From Ornithinibacillus halotolerans (GTDB lineage Bacteria; Bacillota; Bacilli; Bacillales; Amphibacillaceae): a DNA stretch of 57,262 bases. Where the stretch lies: NCBI RefSeq assembly GCF_014637405.1, contig NZ_BMEY01000023.1:1-57262 (forward strand), given 5' to 3'. The stretch's first letter is position 1. Each line of letters begins with the position of its first letter. The position numbers and the translations under genes were made by a program. The notes beneath the pieces were generated by a model. That model saw only the letters and a program-made list of their open reading frames with translations, searched no databases and was not told where the DNA came from. Positions 34,292 to 43,145 of this stretch are shown here, piece after piece.

Positions 34292-34522
34292 ATGTATGTA
34301 ACAATTCCGGAGTTAGCAGAATATTTATCCATGAATGAAGCGAAAGTGAAATCTCTCGTATTACAAGGCAGGATTCGAGCAATTCATGATGGAGAGCAGT
34401 ACCTAGTAAACAAAAGTCAATTTACAACACACTTTGAACAAGTGGAGAAATATAAATTAATGATTCAAGAGTATTTGAATGAACCAATTCCAGAGGATAT
34501 CGACGTAAAAGACGAAGATTAG
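34292..34522 (+). CDS. Excisionase/MerR-type HTH small protein
   Basis: 76 aa from ATG 34292 (AAAAAGGA about 12 nt upstream); ATG 34280 overlaps the SD. The N-terminal winged HTH of the excisionase type is VTIPELAEYLSMNEAKVKSL then GRIRAIHDGEQYLVNKSQF. The tail is acidic (EDIDVKDED). It is 12 nt before the pseudouridine synthase gene, so the two are co-transcribed. The function is unknown; no phage genes are nearby, so an actual excisionase role is unlikely. Confidence 0.75.
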   Translation: MYVTIPELAEYLSMNEAKVKSLVLQGRIRAIHDGEQYLVNKSQFTTHFEQVEKYKLMIQEYLNEPIPEDIDVKDED

Positions 34523-34534
34523 GAGTAAATTAAC

Positions 34535-35434
34535 ATGTCATATAACAAAAGGCCAACACAAAAGAACGATACGTTAAATTTTAAAATTACTAAATCAGAT
34601 GAATTGTTGCCATTTTTATTAAGCCAGATGTCTAATCGGAGTAGAAATTCAGTAAAGTCCATACTTACACGTGGTCAGGTGAAAGTAGATGACCATATAG
34701 TGACCAAACACAATTATCCCCTACGACCAGGTCAGAGCGTAAGCGTGTTAAAAAATAAGGTTGCCGTTAGAGAAAATGTACTAATCGGCATGGAAATTCT
34801 GTACGAAGATAAAGATATTATTGTAATTAATAAAGATGCAGGCCTTTTATCTATTGCAACAGAAAAAGAAAAACATCGGACTGCCTTACACCAGTTAATG
34901 GAACATGTCCGACGCCAAGATCTTAGAAATCGAGTATTTGTCGTTCATCGATTAGATAAGGAAACTTCAGGTGTGATGATGTTCGCGAAGAGTGAAAAGG
35001 TGAAGCGAAAACTACAAGATAACTGGAAAGAACTTGTGAAGGAAAGAACGTATGTAGCACTTGTGGAAGGGAAACTAGAACAACGAGAAGGAATGGTCAA
35101 ATCCTGGTTAAAGGAAAGTAAAACACATCACATGTATTCTGTCCAGGACAAGAATGGTCAATTGGCTATCACTCACTTTAAACGTATTCAACATAACGAT
35201 AAGTTTTCTTTAGTAGAGCTACAACTAGAGACAGGACGGAAAAATCAAATTCGTGTCCATATGAGTGATTTAGGTCATCCAGTAGTTGGTGACAAAAAAT
35301 ATGGTGCAAAAACGAATGAGATTGGTAGACTTGGTTTACATGCAAAAATATTATCTTTCCATCACCCGGTAACAAATCAGTTGATGTTGTTTCGAGCAGA
35401 TGTTCCAAAACCATTCTACTCCAAATCAAAGTAG
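34535..35434 (+). CDS. RluA-family pseudouridine synthase with S4 domain
   Basis: 299 aa. The N-terminal S4 RNA-binding domain (about 20-75; NRSRNSVKSILTRGQVKV) is followed by the RluA catalytic domain. The catalytic Asp141 is in VHRLDKETSG. The motif GRKNQIRVHMSDLGHPVVGD is intact. It isomerises uridine in rRNA or tRNA. Several paralogues occur in Bacillus, so the target site cannot be assigned. Its terminator lies within the 3' codons of the convergent peptidase gene. Confidence 0.9.
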   Translation: MSYNKRPTQKNDTLNFKITKSDELLPFLLSQMSNRSRNSVKSILTRGQVKVDDHIVTKHNYPLRPGQSVSVLKNKVAVRENVLIGMEILYEDKDIIVINKDAGLLSIATEKEKHRTALHQLMEHVRRQDLRNRVFVVHRLDKETSGVMMFAKSEKVKRKLQDNWKELVKERTYVALVEGKLEQREGMVKSWLKESKTHHMYSVQDKNGQLAITHFKRIQHNDKFSLVELQLETGRKNQIRVHMSDLGHPVVGDKKYGAKTNEIGRLGLHAKILSFHHPVTNQLMLFRADVPKPFYSKSK

Positions 35435-35454
35435 AACGTAACAAAAGAGGAGAG

Positions 35455-35484
35455 AAGCACCACATTTATAGTGGTGCTTTTTCT
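35455..35484. terminator. Terminator embedded in the convergent gene end
   Basis: AAGCACCAC (35455-35463) pairs with GTGGTGCTT (35471-35479) then TTT. The right arm encodes the last residues (KAP) of the minus-strand peptidase, whose stop is in the loop. Confidence 0.75.
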
Positions 35485-36455
35485 ATAACTCTTCCTTTCT
35501 GACCTATCGTAGTATCTGCGTGGATTAAGGAATTAATTATTGCTTCTTCTGTTACTTCTGCTACTGCTTGGAATAGTTGGCTCATAGCTTTATCGTCATC
35601 TCGTAAATAAGTGATTGAATCTAGATGGCCATTTGCATTATGGCTAAATGTATTCGCTGTGGAAAAAGCAATGGCAATATCACCACTGCCATTGGCCATA
35701 TGACTACCCACTCTCCCTAATCCAGCAGCTGTACGTTTTGCTAATCGTTTTAATTGCCTATCATAGACTGGTGCATCTGTTGCGATGATCATCATAATCG
35801 ATCCGTCCGTACTGTTAGGATTTTTCTTTTTCTCGACAAAGTTTGCAAATAAAGCATCCTCACTATTGCCAAAATTACTTAATACTAAGCAACCAACTGT
35901 ATATTTTTCCTTCGCTGTTACAACTCTTGATGCAGTACCAATGCCACCTTTATATCCGAAACAAATCATCCCTTTACCTGCTCCAATAGCTCCTTGTTCG
36001 GTCGGTTTACTTTTGGCGTTGTTAATTGCTTCTATTGCATGGTCTGGTTTGATAGATTGTAACCTCATTGAGTTTAAATGGCCATCATTACATTCTCCGA
36101 CAACGACATTCAATGTCCCTGCTGAATCTCCTAGTTCTTTGTTTTGTTCTAACATATAGGAAACAGTACCTTCAAGTACTGGACCTACACTTAATGTATT
36201 CGTTAACATTATCGGTGATTCAATTAACCCCAGTTCGTCAACTTGAACAAGGCCACTTGTTTTACCATAACCATTTATGACGTAGCTTGCAGCTCTAACC
36301 TTTTCATAGAAAAGATTTCTAGGGTGTGGAAGGATAGCGGTCACTCCAGTACAAATAGTGTCTTCCTCATTTAATTTTTCATAGAGTGTTTTATGACCAA
36401 CTAGAACCCCTTCGACATCAGTAATACAGTTATTTTTCCCTTTTTGTAATACCAT
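35466..36455 (-). CDS. P1 family peptidase (DmpA-like, S58)
   Basis: 329 aa, typical for DmpA/beta-peptidyl aminopeptidases. These are autoproteolysed N-terminal nucleophile enzymes: the expected cleavage is Gly256-Ser257 in NGSGDIAIAFST, freeing Ser257 as nucleophile. Conserved NTLSVGPV, GECNDGHLN and GAGKGMICFGYKGG segments are present. It removes N-terminal residues from peptides or D-amino acid esters. GGGGGGA precedes the ATG. It is monocistronic and convergent to the RluA gene. Confidence 0.88.
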   Translation of the reverse strand: MVLQKGKNNCITDVEGVLVGHKTLYEKLNEEDTICTGVTAILPHPRNLFYEKVRAASYVINGYGKTSGLVQVDELGLIESPIMLTNTLSVGPVLEGTVSYMLEQNKELGDSAGTLNVVVGECNDGHLNSMRLQSIKPDHAIEAINNAKSKPTEQGAIGAGKGMICFGYKGGIGTASRVVTAKEKYTVGCLVLSNFGNSEDALFANFVEKKKNPNSTDGSIMMIIATDAPVYDRQLKRLAKRTAAGLGRVGSHMANGSGDIAIAFSTANTFSHNANGHLDSITYLRDDDKAMSQLFQAVAEVTEEAIINSLIHADTTIGQKGRVIEKAPL

Positions 36456-36613
36456 CTGTTTCCCCCCAATAATAAAATTCGGTACTTCTATTATGTACGA
36501 TTATATATGGATATTTACAAAGTTTACATTGTTTTTTGCATTGCAGACAAATGGTAAAAAACGTATTGGTAATGTAAACTGATATGTAGGAGATTTTACA
36601 GGAGGATATAGAC

Positions 36614-36793
36614 ATGAAACCTTTAATTTATCAAATTATTATTATAGCATTTGTTTGGACAGGGATGGTCTTCTTCTTAGACGAGATGGACCAATTAAGT
36701 AAGATGATATTTTACGTAGTTACATCATGGTTACTGTTATTAATTGTTTTATTGGTGAAGCAATTTATTAGTCAGCGCAAGAATTCAAATTAA
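36614..36793 (+). CDS. Small two-helix membrane protein
   Basis: 59 aa. ATG 36614 follows GGAGGA (36601-36606) by 7 nt. Residues 3-22 and 33-52 are hydrophobic helices around a short acidic loop (DEMDQLSK); the tail is basic (SQRKN). It ends 27 nt before yfmR and may be co-transcribed with it. No family is recognised. The good RBS and clean membrane topology support a real gene. Confidence 0.65.
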   Translation: MKPLIYQIIIIAFVWTGMVFFLDEMDQLSKMIFYVVTSWLLLLIVLLVKQFISQRKNSN

Positions 36794-36820
36794 CGTTAAG
36801 TTGTTAAGGAAGGACTAGTT

Positions 36821-38695
36821 ATGTTAACAATTGAAAATTTACATAAATCTTATGGAGATAAAATTCTATTTAAAGATATAAGCTGTACGATAACTAATGA
36901 GGACCGGATTGGTTTAATAGGTGTGAATGGGACAGGGAAATCTAGTTTCCTAAAAGTAATTGCAGGCTTGGACTCAGCGGAAAGTGGTACGGTTCAATTT
37001 CCAAAAGAATATCGCATTGAGTATTTACCGCAAGAAGTTGAATTAGATCCAAACTTATCTGTAATTGAGCAAATTTACTATGGTGAAGCAACAATAATGA
37101 AGGTAATGCGAGAATATGAAAGCACCCTACAAAAGCTATCTGCGGATCCAGAAAATACAAAGATTCAAGAGGCGTTAATAAAAGTACAACAAAAGATGGA
37201 TGAGCATGAAGCTTGGGAAGCAAATACAGCTGCAAAAACCATTCTAACAAAATTAGGTATTACCGATTTTAATAAAAGTGTAACCGAATTATCGGGTGGT
37301 CAGCGTAAACGAATTGCTATAGCTAAAGCGTTAATTCAACCTGCAGATCTATTAATACTGGATGAACCAACGAACCATTTGGATAACGAAACAGTTGAGT
37401 GGTTGGAAAAGTATTTACAAAGTTTTAAAGGCGCATTATTACTCGTTACTCACGATCGATATTTCTTAAATCGAGTGACAAATAAAATTTTTGAATTAGA
37501 TAAAGGAAATCTCTATATCTATGAAGGAAACTATGAAGTCTTTCTTGAGAAAAAGGCCGAGCGAGAGGAACTAGAGCGAAGTAATGAACAGAAGCATGCA
37601 AACACATTGAAAAGAGAGTTAGCATGGTTAAAAGCAGGTGTGAAAGCAAGAACAACAAAACAAAAAGCAAGAATAGATCGAGTACATGAATTAAAAGAGA
37701 AAACCTTCCAAACAGGATCAAAACAAGTAGAGTTTCAAATTGGGTCTACACGTCTTGGCAAAAAAGTATTGGAATTAGAACATATTTCGAAAGCATTCGA
37801 AGGTCGACAGCTTATTCAAGATTTTAGTCAGTTAATTATTCCTGGTGATAGGATTGGGATTGTAGGAGCCAATGGAACTGGAAAAACAACTTTGTTAAAT
37901 ATTATGGCGAAACGTTTACAACCAGATAGTGGCGAAGTAACCATTGGGGAAACAGTAAAAATTGGTTATTACACGCAAGGTGATGAAGAATTAGATGGTG
38001 AAAAAAGAGTAATTGATTATATAAAAGAGGTTGCAGAAATAATCTATACGATAGATGGAGATGTTATTACTGCTGAACAAATGCTTGAGCGTTTTCTGTT
38101 TCCTCGATATGAACAATATAACTATATCCGCAAACTTTCTGGTGGGGAAAGAAGGCGTCTTTATCTATTAAAAGTGTTAATGACAGAGCCGAATGTTCTA
38201 TTTCTTGATGAACCAACAAATGATTTAGATACACAAACATTAAGTGTGTTAGAAGAATATTTAGATCATTTTCCGGGGGTAGTCATCACTGTTTCCCATG
38301 ATCGATATTTCTTAGACCGGGTTGTAGATAAATTATTCGTGTTTGAAGGAAATGGTCAAATTAATCCATTCTTCGGTAATTACAGCGAGTTTAGATCCTC
38401 ACAACAACCAGTCGAAAAGAAATCCATAAAAGTACAAAAAGAAGAACAAAAGCCTAAACAAAAGAAAAAATTATCTTATATGGAACAAAAAGAATGGAAT
38501 GAAATTGAAGACCAGATTGCAGCACTGGAAGATAAAGTTGCAGAATTAGAAGAAGCAATCGCAGCTGCAGGAAGTGATTCTGAAAAAGTACAATCCCTCT
38601 TCGCAGAACAACAAAAAGTAAACGAACAACTCGATGCGAAAATGGAAAGATGGGAAGAATTATCCTTGTTAGTAGAAGAATTTGAGAATATGTAA
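36821..38695 (+). CDS. yfmR: ABC-F translation factor, YfmR/Uup type
   Basis: 624 aa with two ABC domains and no membrane segment. Walker A motifs are GVNGTGKS (34-41) and GANGTGKT. Signatures are LSGGQ and LSGGE. Both Walker B motifs end in LDEPTN. The inter-domain linker is charged, and the C-terminus is a coiled coil (about 550-622, rich in Glu/Lys) as in Uup/YfmR. ABC-F proteins bind the ribosomal E site. YfmR-type members rescue ribosomes stalled at hard peptide motifs such as proline runs, overlapping with EF-P. There is no antibiotic-resistance signature. Confidence 0.9.
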   Translation: MLTIENLHKSYGDKILFKDISCTITNEDRIGLIGVNGTGKSSFLKVIAGLDSAESGTVQFPKEYRIEYLPQEVELDPNLSVIEQIYYGEATIMKVMREYESTLQKLSADPENTKIQEALIKVQQKMDEHEAWEANTAAKTILTKLGITDFNKSVTELSGGQRKRIAIAKALIQPADLLILDEPTNHLDNETVEWLEKYLQSFKGALLLVTHDRYFLNRVTNKIFELDKGNLYIYEGNYEVFLEKKAEREELERSNEQKHANTLKRELAWLKAGVKARTTKQKARIDRVHELKEKTFQTGSKQVEFQIGSTRLGKKVLELEHISKAFEGRQLIQDFSQLIIPGDRIGIVGANGTGKTTLLNIMAKRLQPDSGEVTIGETVKIGYYTQGDEELDGEKRVIDYIKEVAEIIYTIDGDVITAEQMLERFLFPRYEQYNYIRKLSGGERRRLYLLKVLMTEPNVLFLDEPTNDLDTQTLSVLEEYLDHFPGVVITVSHDRYFLDRVVDKLFVFEGNGQINPFFGNYSEFRSSQQPVEKKSIKVQKEEQKPKQKKKLSYMEQKEWNEIEDQIAALEDKVAELEEAIAAAGSDSEKVQSLFAEQQKVNEQLDAKMERWEELSLLVEEFENM

Positions 38696-38708
38696 AGAAT
38701 AATGACAA

Positions 38709-39062
38709 GGATGAGACAAAATTAAATGTAAGACCTAAAAGAAGAACAATAAGCATTATTAGCTCCGGGAATATACGTAGACTCCTTGAAAAAAGAATAT
38801 CACTTTTTTCTGCGTGCGATGTGTCGCTGTCGAAGCGTTCCTTGTCCTGCGGGAGGATAGGCTTAGGTGAGACCCCACAGATGCACCTGCGTCTGCAAGT
38901 AACGCTACGAAGAAAGCTTCCTCGGTGCAAGGCAGCAAGGAAGCTTATTCAAGTAGTAGCCTGGCTCACCAGCCGCCCGCGGCGAGGTAGACACTGCGAT
39001 GGTTTTTCCGAGCAGATGTCGCCCCGGTACTGGAAGTGAAAGCGAAGTATATTCCCGGAGCG
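38709..39062. repeat. Large palindromic repeat, copy A (with upstream degenerate box)
   Basis: The core 38761-39062 is bounded by GCTCCGGGAATATAC (38762-38776) and its exact inverse ending at 39061. Inside, CTGCGGG pairs with CCCGCGG, GGTGAG with CTCACC and TGCACC with GGTGCA. Compared with copy B (54878-55062) it has two insertions of about 60 bp at symmetrical positions, one on each side of the palindrome. A degenerate GGATGAGACAAAA box is at 38709-38721, 52 nt upstream of the core. This fills the 454-nt gap between yfmR and the next gene. Short ORFs across it are spurious. Confidence 0.85.
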
Positions 39063-39149
39063 GGTAAGTTGCACCCAAATCGTATAATTCGGTTCTTACT
39101 AATTAGAAAAGCTTTTGTCCCAATCCTATTCTATAAAGGACTGATTCGA

Positions 39150-40202
39150 ATGAAACAAATCTACAGTGACGTTATTCAATTTAGAGGATCTCATTATGAC
39201 TTCGGATTTATGCAAGGAGAACGCTTAAAAGATACATTATTAATCGAAAATCGAAGACGGATTTGGAAATTACGCAGGGCCCATTTCATTATTAAAGAAG
39301 AAGAAGTAAAAAATGTAATTGAGCCGTTTGCACCTGCAATTTGGGAAGAATTACTTGGATTACAAGATGCTCTGAAATGGGATATGCAAGAAGTATTACG
39401 AGAATTTGGCGGATATCGTCTTCACTATATGCGAAGTGGTTGTTCCATTTTTACAGATACAGATTATATGATTCGTAACTATGACTATCATCCAAAAACA
39501 TATGAAGGTAGATATACACTTTATCAACCAACAGATCAAGGCTATGCAATCATAGGTCCAAGTCAACGTATTACAGGAAGAATGGATGGGATGAACGAAA
39601 AAGGGTTGGTGATGGGGTATAACTTCATGCATCGAAAGAAACCTGGAGATGGATTTATTTGTAATATGATTGGAAGAATGGTCTTGGAGAACTGCGCTAC
39701 TGTTGAAGAAGCCATTCAAATGTTAAAAGAAATTCCTCATCGTCATTCGTTTAGTTATGTTGTCCTTGATCAATTAGGAGATACTTACATAGTTGAAGCA
39801 ACACCTCGTGGAGTAGAAGTTCGTAGTTCAAACGTTTGTACGAATCATTTTGAATTAATGAAACATGAAAACAGATACCACCTAGATGATTCATTTAAAA
39901 GAATGGATGCCATAAATGCTCACAAAGAGAATGTAATGAATGCTTATGATGCATTTCGAATGATGAATGACTCTGATAAAGGTGTTTTTTCAGATCAATA
40001 TAAAAATTGGGCTGGGACAATTCATACGTCAGCATATTTTCCAAAGGAACAGAAAGCATGGTTTGCACTCGGTGGCGACAGGGAACCAGTCATCATTAAT
40101 TTTAAAAAATGGCTACAAGGTGATTCATTACAGTTAAAACGAATTGTAGGAAAGGTAGATACGAATCAGCTTTTTGCTCATATGGATAAGAATGTGAGAT
40201 AA
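39150..40202 (+). CDS. C45 family Ntn-hydrolase / acyltransferase-like protein
   Basis: 350 aa from ATG 39150 (AAAGGA about 10 nt upstream); the longer frame starts inside repeat copy A. It resembles the peptidase C45 / acyl-CoA:6-aminopenicillanate acyltransferase group: autoprocessing at Gly97-Cys98 (SGCSIF) would expose Cys98 as nucleophile, followed by RNYDYHP, GRMDGMNEKGLVMGYN and VVEATPRG-like segments. The physiological substrate in bacilli is not known; an amide hydrolase is as likely as an acyltransferase. Confidence 0.82.
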   Translation: MKQIYSDVIQFRGSHYDFGFMQGERLKDTLLIENRRRIWKLRRAHFIIKEEEVKNVIEPFAPAIWEELLGLQDALKWDMQEVLREFGGYRLHYMRSGCSIFTDTDYMIRNYDYHPKTYEGRYTLYQPTDQGYAIIGPSQRITGRMDGMNEKGLVMGYNFMHRKKPGDGFICNMIGRMVLENCATVEEAIQMLKEIPHRHSFSYVVLDQLGDTYIVEATPRGVEVRSSNVCTNHFELMKHENRYHLDDSFKRMDAINAHKENVMNAYDAFRMMNDSDKGVFSDQYKNWAGTIHTSAYFPKEQKAWFALGGDREPVIINFKKWLQGDSLQLKRIVGKVDTNQLFAHMDKNVR

Positions 40203-40284
40203 AGTTTTATGAAATATGTTTAAATCCAGGGTTTCTTACAAAAGCTAAAGAATAATTATTATTCTTTTCCTAGGAGGCTGTTCG

Positions 40285-40959
40285 GTGAAGCTCTATCAGG
40301 TTCGGAAAGGTCAGTTTGTTTTTTATCAAAATGAATTACATAAAGTATATACTGTTAAACATATGTTCAAGAAGTCAGTCCATTTATATAGAATGAAGGA
40401 TATGAAGCAAGTATTAACGAGTGCAAACGAGATTACATTATATAAGCCTAAACATAATGATACATTTATTTTCTACGGAAAACGGTATACGATAGATGAG
40501 AATAGGCGACCAAATCCAGGTGATTATATATTAATTACGAAACCAGCGCCTGACTTTTTGGATCATTATTCATTAAATTCCATTGAGAAAGTTGCTAGTG
40601 TAGAGGATGGGAACGTAGTAACGACAAGGGATAATGGAGTAAAACATCACGAATATGTTGTCATGGTCCCAGGAAAGGCAGAAGCAAGTCAAGAAATTGC
40701 CTATTATGATAAGAATTTAGTCCCTGAAGAACAACAAATCCAAGATGAGAGTATCTCTTATTTAATGGATAGTGATGAAGATATAGTAAAACCAGTAGTA
40801 GGGGATGTATTTTTGGATGTGGAAACAAATACAAAAGCAATGGTAGTTGCAATGTCTGGGACAGAAGTCGTATTTGGCCATGGAAAAAAAGTGCATATTG
40901 CCGAATTGTTTGATGAGGAAAAATATCAAGTAGTTTTCAGGATTTTAGAAGATTTATAA
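40285..40959 (+). CDS. Hypothetical protein, beta-rich, Bacillaceae type
   Basis: 224 aa with a GTG start; TAGGAGG is 8 nt upstream. It is not recognised. Predicted beta strands recur in short SH3-like blocks (GQFVFYQNELHKVYTV, DTFIFYGKRYTID, GDVFLDVETNTKAMVVAM). The middle is acidic (about 145-175). There is no signal peptide, TM helix or catalytic motif. It is flanked by its own RBS and terminator, so it is a single-gene unit. Confidence 0.75.
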   Translation: MKLYQVRKGQFVFYQNELHKVYTVKHMFKKSVHLYRMKDMKQVLTSANEITLYKPKHNDTFIFYGKRYTIDENRRPNPGDYILITKPAPDFLDHYSLNSIEKVASVEDGNVVTTRDNGVKHHEYVVMVPGKAEASQEIAYYDKNLVPEEQQIQDESISYLMDSDEDIVKPVVGDVFLDVETNTKAMVVAMSGTEVVFGHGKKVHIAELFDEEKYQVVFRILEDL

Positions 40960-40980
40960 GCAGAAATAGGTAACTGTGTT

Positions 40981-41020
40981 GCGAGGATAATTAATTTATT
41001 CTCGCATTTTTATTTTTTCT
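40981..41020 (+). terminator. Terminator after the beta-rich protein gene
   Basis: GCGAG-G-ATAA (40981-40990) pairs with TTAT-T-CTCGC (40996-41005), followed by a T-rich tail. Confidence 0.8.
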
Positions 41021-41049
41021 ACAAAAAGGGACATATAAATTCTCATACC

Positions 41050-41095
41050 CCTCGAAATATATAACGCAAATAATAATATATACAGTTCGAGGAGG
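41050..41095 (+). promoter_or_regulatory. Inverted repeat covering the SD of the DUF5667 gene
   Basis: CCTCGAA (41050-41056) is the exact inverse of TTCGAGG (41086-41092), which overlaps the SD GAGGAGG (41089-41095). It could fold over the SD in mRNA or act as a DNA operator. Confidence 0.35.
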
Positions 41096-41103
41096 AACAA
41101 TAA

Positions 41104-42264
41104 ATGAAATTATCAAAGAAGATAACTGTATTAGTAACTAGTACAGTACTAGTCTCAACGGTCTTAACATCAGGAGTAACTGCTGTATTTGCAGAGGAGA
41201 ACGATGAGGGACTAGTTATTACAGCACCACAGGATGAAACTACACTTTCTCAGGAAGAAGAAAATGTAGAAACAAATGAAGATAATGAAGTTACAGACGA
41301 AAGCACTAATACTGAAAATAACGAAGAAGAAGCAATGGAAGAGGTTGAAGTTGGCCTAATTCCTGGAGACTTTTTCTATTTTGTAAAAGTAATTCAAGAA
41401 AAAATCCAATTAGCATTAACATTTAATGATTATAAAAAAGGTCAATTACTGGCAGAGCTTGCTGCTGAACGAATTGGTGAAGCAAATGCTTTAATCCAAC
41501 AAGGAGAATACGAAAAAGCTAGTGAATTACTTCAAAAAGCATTAGAGTTGCAAGAAGAGGCAGAACTAAAGGTTGAAGAGGAATCAGCAAATAATGAAGA
41601 TGATACAAATAATAAAGAAGAAGGTAACGAAATAGTAACGGAAGAAAGTAATACAAATGAAGAAGGTACAGAAGAAACTGATGAAGTCGTAGTTGAAGAA
41701 ACTGACGAAGTAGTAGAGGAAGAAGCGGAAAAAGAGGATACAGAAGAGGGAGAAAAAGTTAAGGTTAAACTAGCGAATAATATTAATGCATTATCAGCTG
41801 TATTAGCTAAAGTAGACAATCCTAAAGCACAAGCAGCGATTATGAAAAATATCGAGAAATCCTTTGCTAAATTAGCGGAAAAAATTGAAAAACGTTCAAA
41901 TAAAGTAGCTAAGCAGGAAGAGCCAGTTGAACTAGAGGAAAAAGATAAAGCAAAAGAGAGCTCAGAAGAAAAAGCAACATTTACAGTTCAACCACCAGTA
42001 ACAGATAAAGAATCGGAAATAGAAAAGGATGCAAAAGATTTAAAAATAGTAGAAGTGAAAAAAGACTCTAATAAAAAAGAAAATAAAGCTTCAGAAAAAG
42101 TAGAAAAGAAAGCTGAAAAGGCATTAGAAAAGGCTGAGAAGAAAGCAGAAAAAGCCGAGAGAAACAAACATAAAGAAAACAAAGGTAATAATGGCAACAA
42201 CGGCAAAGGAAATAATGGAAACAATGGTAAGGGACAAGGAAATAACGGAAAAGGTAATAACTAA
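41104..42264 (+). CDS. Secreted DUF5667 protein with acidic and Lys/Gly/Asn-rich regions
   Basis: 386 aa. Signal peptide with cleavage after AVFA (residue 30). An acidic Glu/Thr/Asn stretch is followed by the DUF5667 segment (GLIPGDFFYFVKVIQEKIQL ... ERIGEANALIQQGEYEKASEL, about 80-150). A long Glu-rich linker and a second helical segment (about 220-260) follow, then a KAEKA-rich helix (about 325-355). The tail is NNGNNGKG repeats. It is likely a cell-surface structural or wall-interacting protein. The low-complexity Glu and NG tracts are prone to length change. Confidence 0.8.
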   Translation: MKLSKKITVLVTSTVLVSTVLTSGVTAVFAEENDEGLVITAPQDETTLSQEEENVETNEDNEVTDESTNTENNEEEAMEEVEVGLIPGDFFYFVKVIQEKIQLALTFNDYKKGQLLAELAAERIGEANALIQQGEYEKASELLQKALELQEEAELKVEEESANNEDDTNNKEEGNEIVTEESNTNEEGTEETDEVVVEETDEVVEEEAEKEDTEEGEKVKVKLANNINALSAVLAKVDNPKAQAAIMKNIEKSFAKLAEKIEKRSNKVAKQEEPVELEEKDKAKESSEEKATFTVQPPVTDKESEIEKDAKDLKIVEVKKDSNKKENKASEKVEKKAEKALEKAEKKAEKAERNKHKENKGNNGNNGKGNNGNNGKGQGNNGKGNN

Positions 42265-42266
42265 TA

Positions 42267-42298
42267 AAAAAACTTAGAGGGCTTCCTCTAAGTTTTTT
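42267..42298. terminator. Bidirectional terminator between DUF5667 gene and kynA
   Basis: AAAAAACTTAGAGG (42267-42280) pairs with its inverse (42285-42298) around GCTT; there are T-runs on both strands. Confidence 0.93.
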
Positions 42299-42299
42299 A

Positions 42300-43145
42300 T
42301 TATAATTGCGTTCTTATTTCCCATAATTCAGGGAAAAAGTAGTGATCTAATACGTGTTTTAAGTAACCAACACCTGATGTACCACCAGTACCTGCTTTGT
42401 GACCAATAATCCGTTCGACTGTTTTCATATGACGGAATCTCCATTGTTGGAACCAATCTTCAATATCAACTAGCTTTTCAGCTAATTGATAGAGGTCCCA
42501 GTACATCTCTTTTTTACGGTAAACTTGGAGCCATGCATTTGCAACAGAAGGGTCTTGTTCATACTTCTTCGTGAAGTCGCGTTCTAGTATATGGTTGTTT
42601 ATAGGAAATCCATGCCTAGATAATGCTAGTATGGAAATATCATACAGTCCTGGTGAATCATATGCCTTCTTCAATCGAGTATGGAGATTAGGATCTTTTT
42701 CATAAATCTTAATAATATGTGGTGTCTTATAACCTAATACAAATTCTACTAATCGATATTGATAAGACTGAAATCCGGATGCATTTCCTAAGAAATTGCG
42801 GAACTCCATATACTCTGAAGGTGTTAAGGTTGATAGTACGTCCCAGGCTTGAATAATTTGAGATTGAATTTTGCTTACTCTAGCTAGCATTTTAAAGGCA
42901 CTCTGAAAATCTCCCTTTGCAATGGCCTCTGTTGCAGCTTCAATTTCATGAATCATTAATTTTAACCATAGTTCACTTGTTTGATGAATAATAATAAAAA
43001 GCATTTCATCATGATGGTTAGAAAGACGTTTTTGACTGTCTAATAATGTTTCTAACTGTAAATAATCTCCATAAGTCATTTTCTCTTTAAAATCAGTATG
43101 CGCTCCGTCTTTTGAATAAGATGATTCATTGAAATCCTCAGCCAT
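42300..43145 (-). CDS. kynA: Tryptophan 2,3-dioxygenase
   Basis: 281 aa, usual for bacterial TDO. It is a heme enzyme that opens the indole ring of tryptophan to N-formylkynurenine. The proximal heme His239 is in [12 protein letters not shown], followed by the substrate-binding loop GTGGTSG (about 252-258). The N-terminal MTYGDYLQL and HQTSELWLK motifs are present. It is the last gene of kynU-kynB-kynA, sharing 1 nt with kynB. Confidence 0.96.
   Translation of the reverse strand: MAEDFNESSYSKDGAHTDFKEKMTYGDYLQLETLLDSQKRLSNHHDEMLFIIIHQTSELWLKLMIHEIEAATEAIAKGDFQSAFKMLARVSKIQSQIIQAWDVLSTLTPSEYMEFRNFLGNASGFQSYQYRLVEFVLGYKTPHIIKIYEKDPNLHTRLKKAYDSPGLYDISILALSRHGFPINNHILERDFTKKYEQDPSVANAWLQVYRKKEMYWDLYQLAEKLVDIEDWFQQWRFRHMKTVERIIGHKAGTGGTSGVGYLKHVLDHYFFPELWEIRTQL

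Noticed and set aside
38821-39039. Plus-strand ORF inside repeat copy A
   Set aside because: It lies wholly in the palindromic repeat and runs to the next gene region without an RBS.
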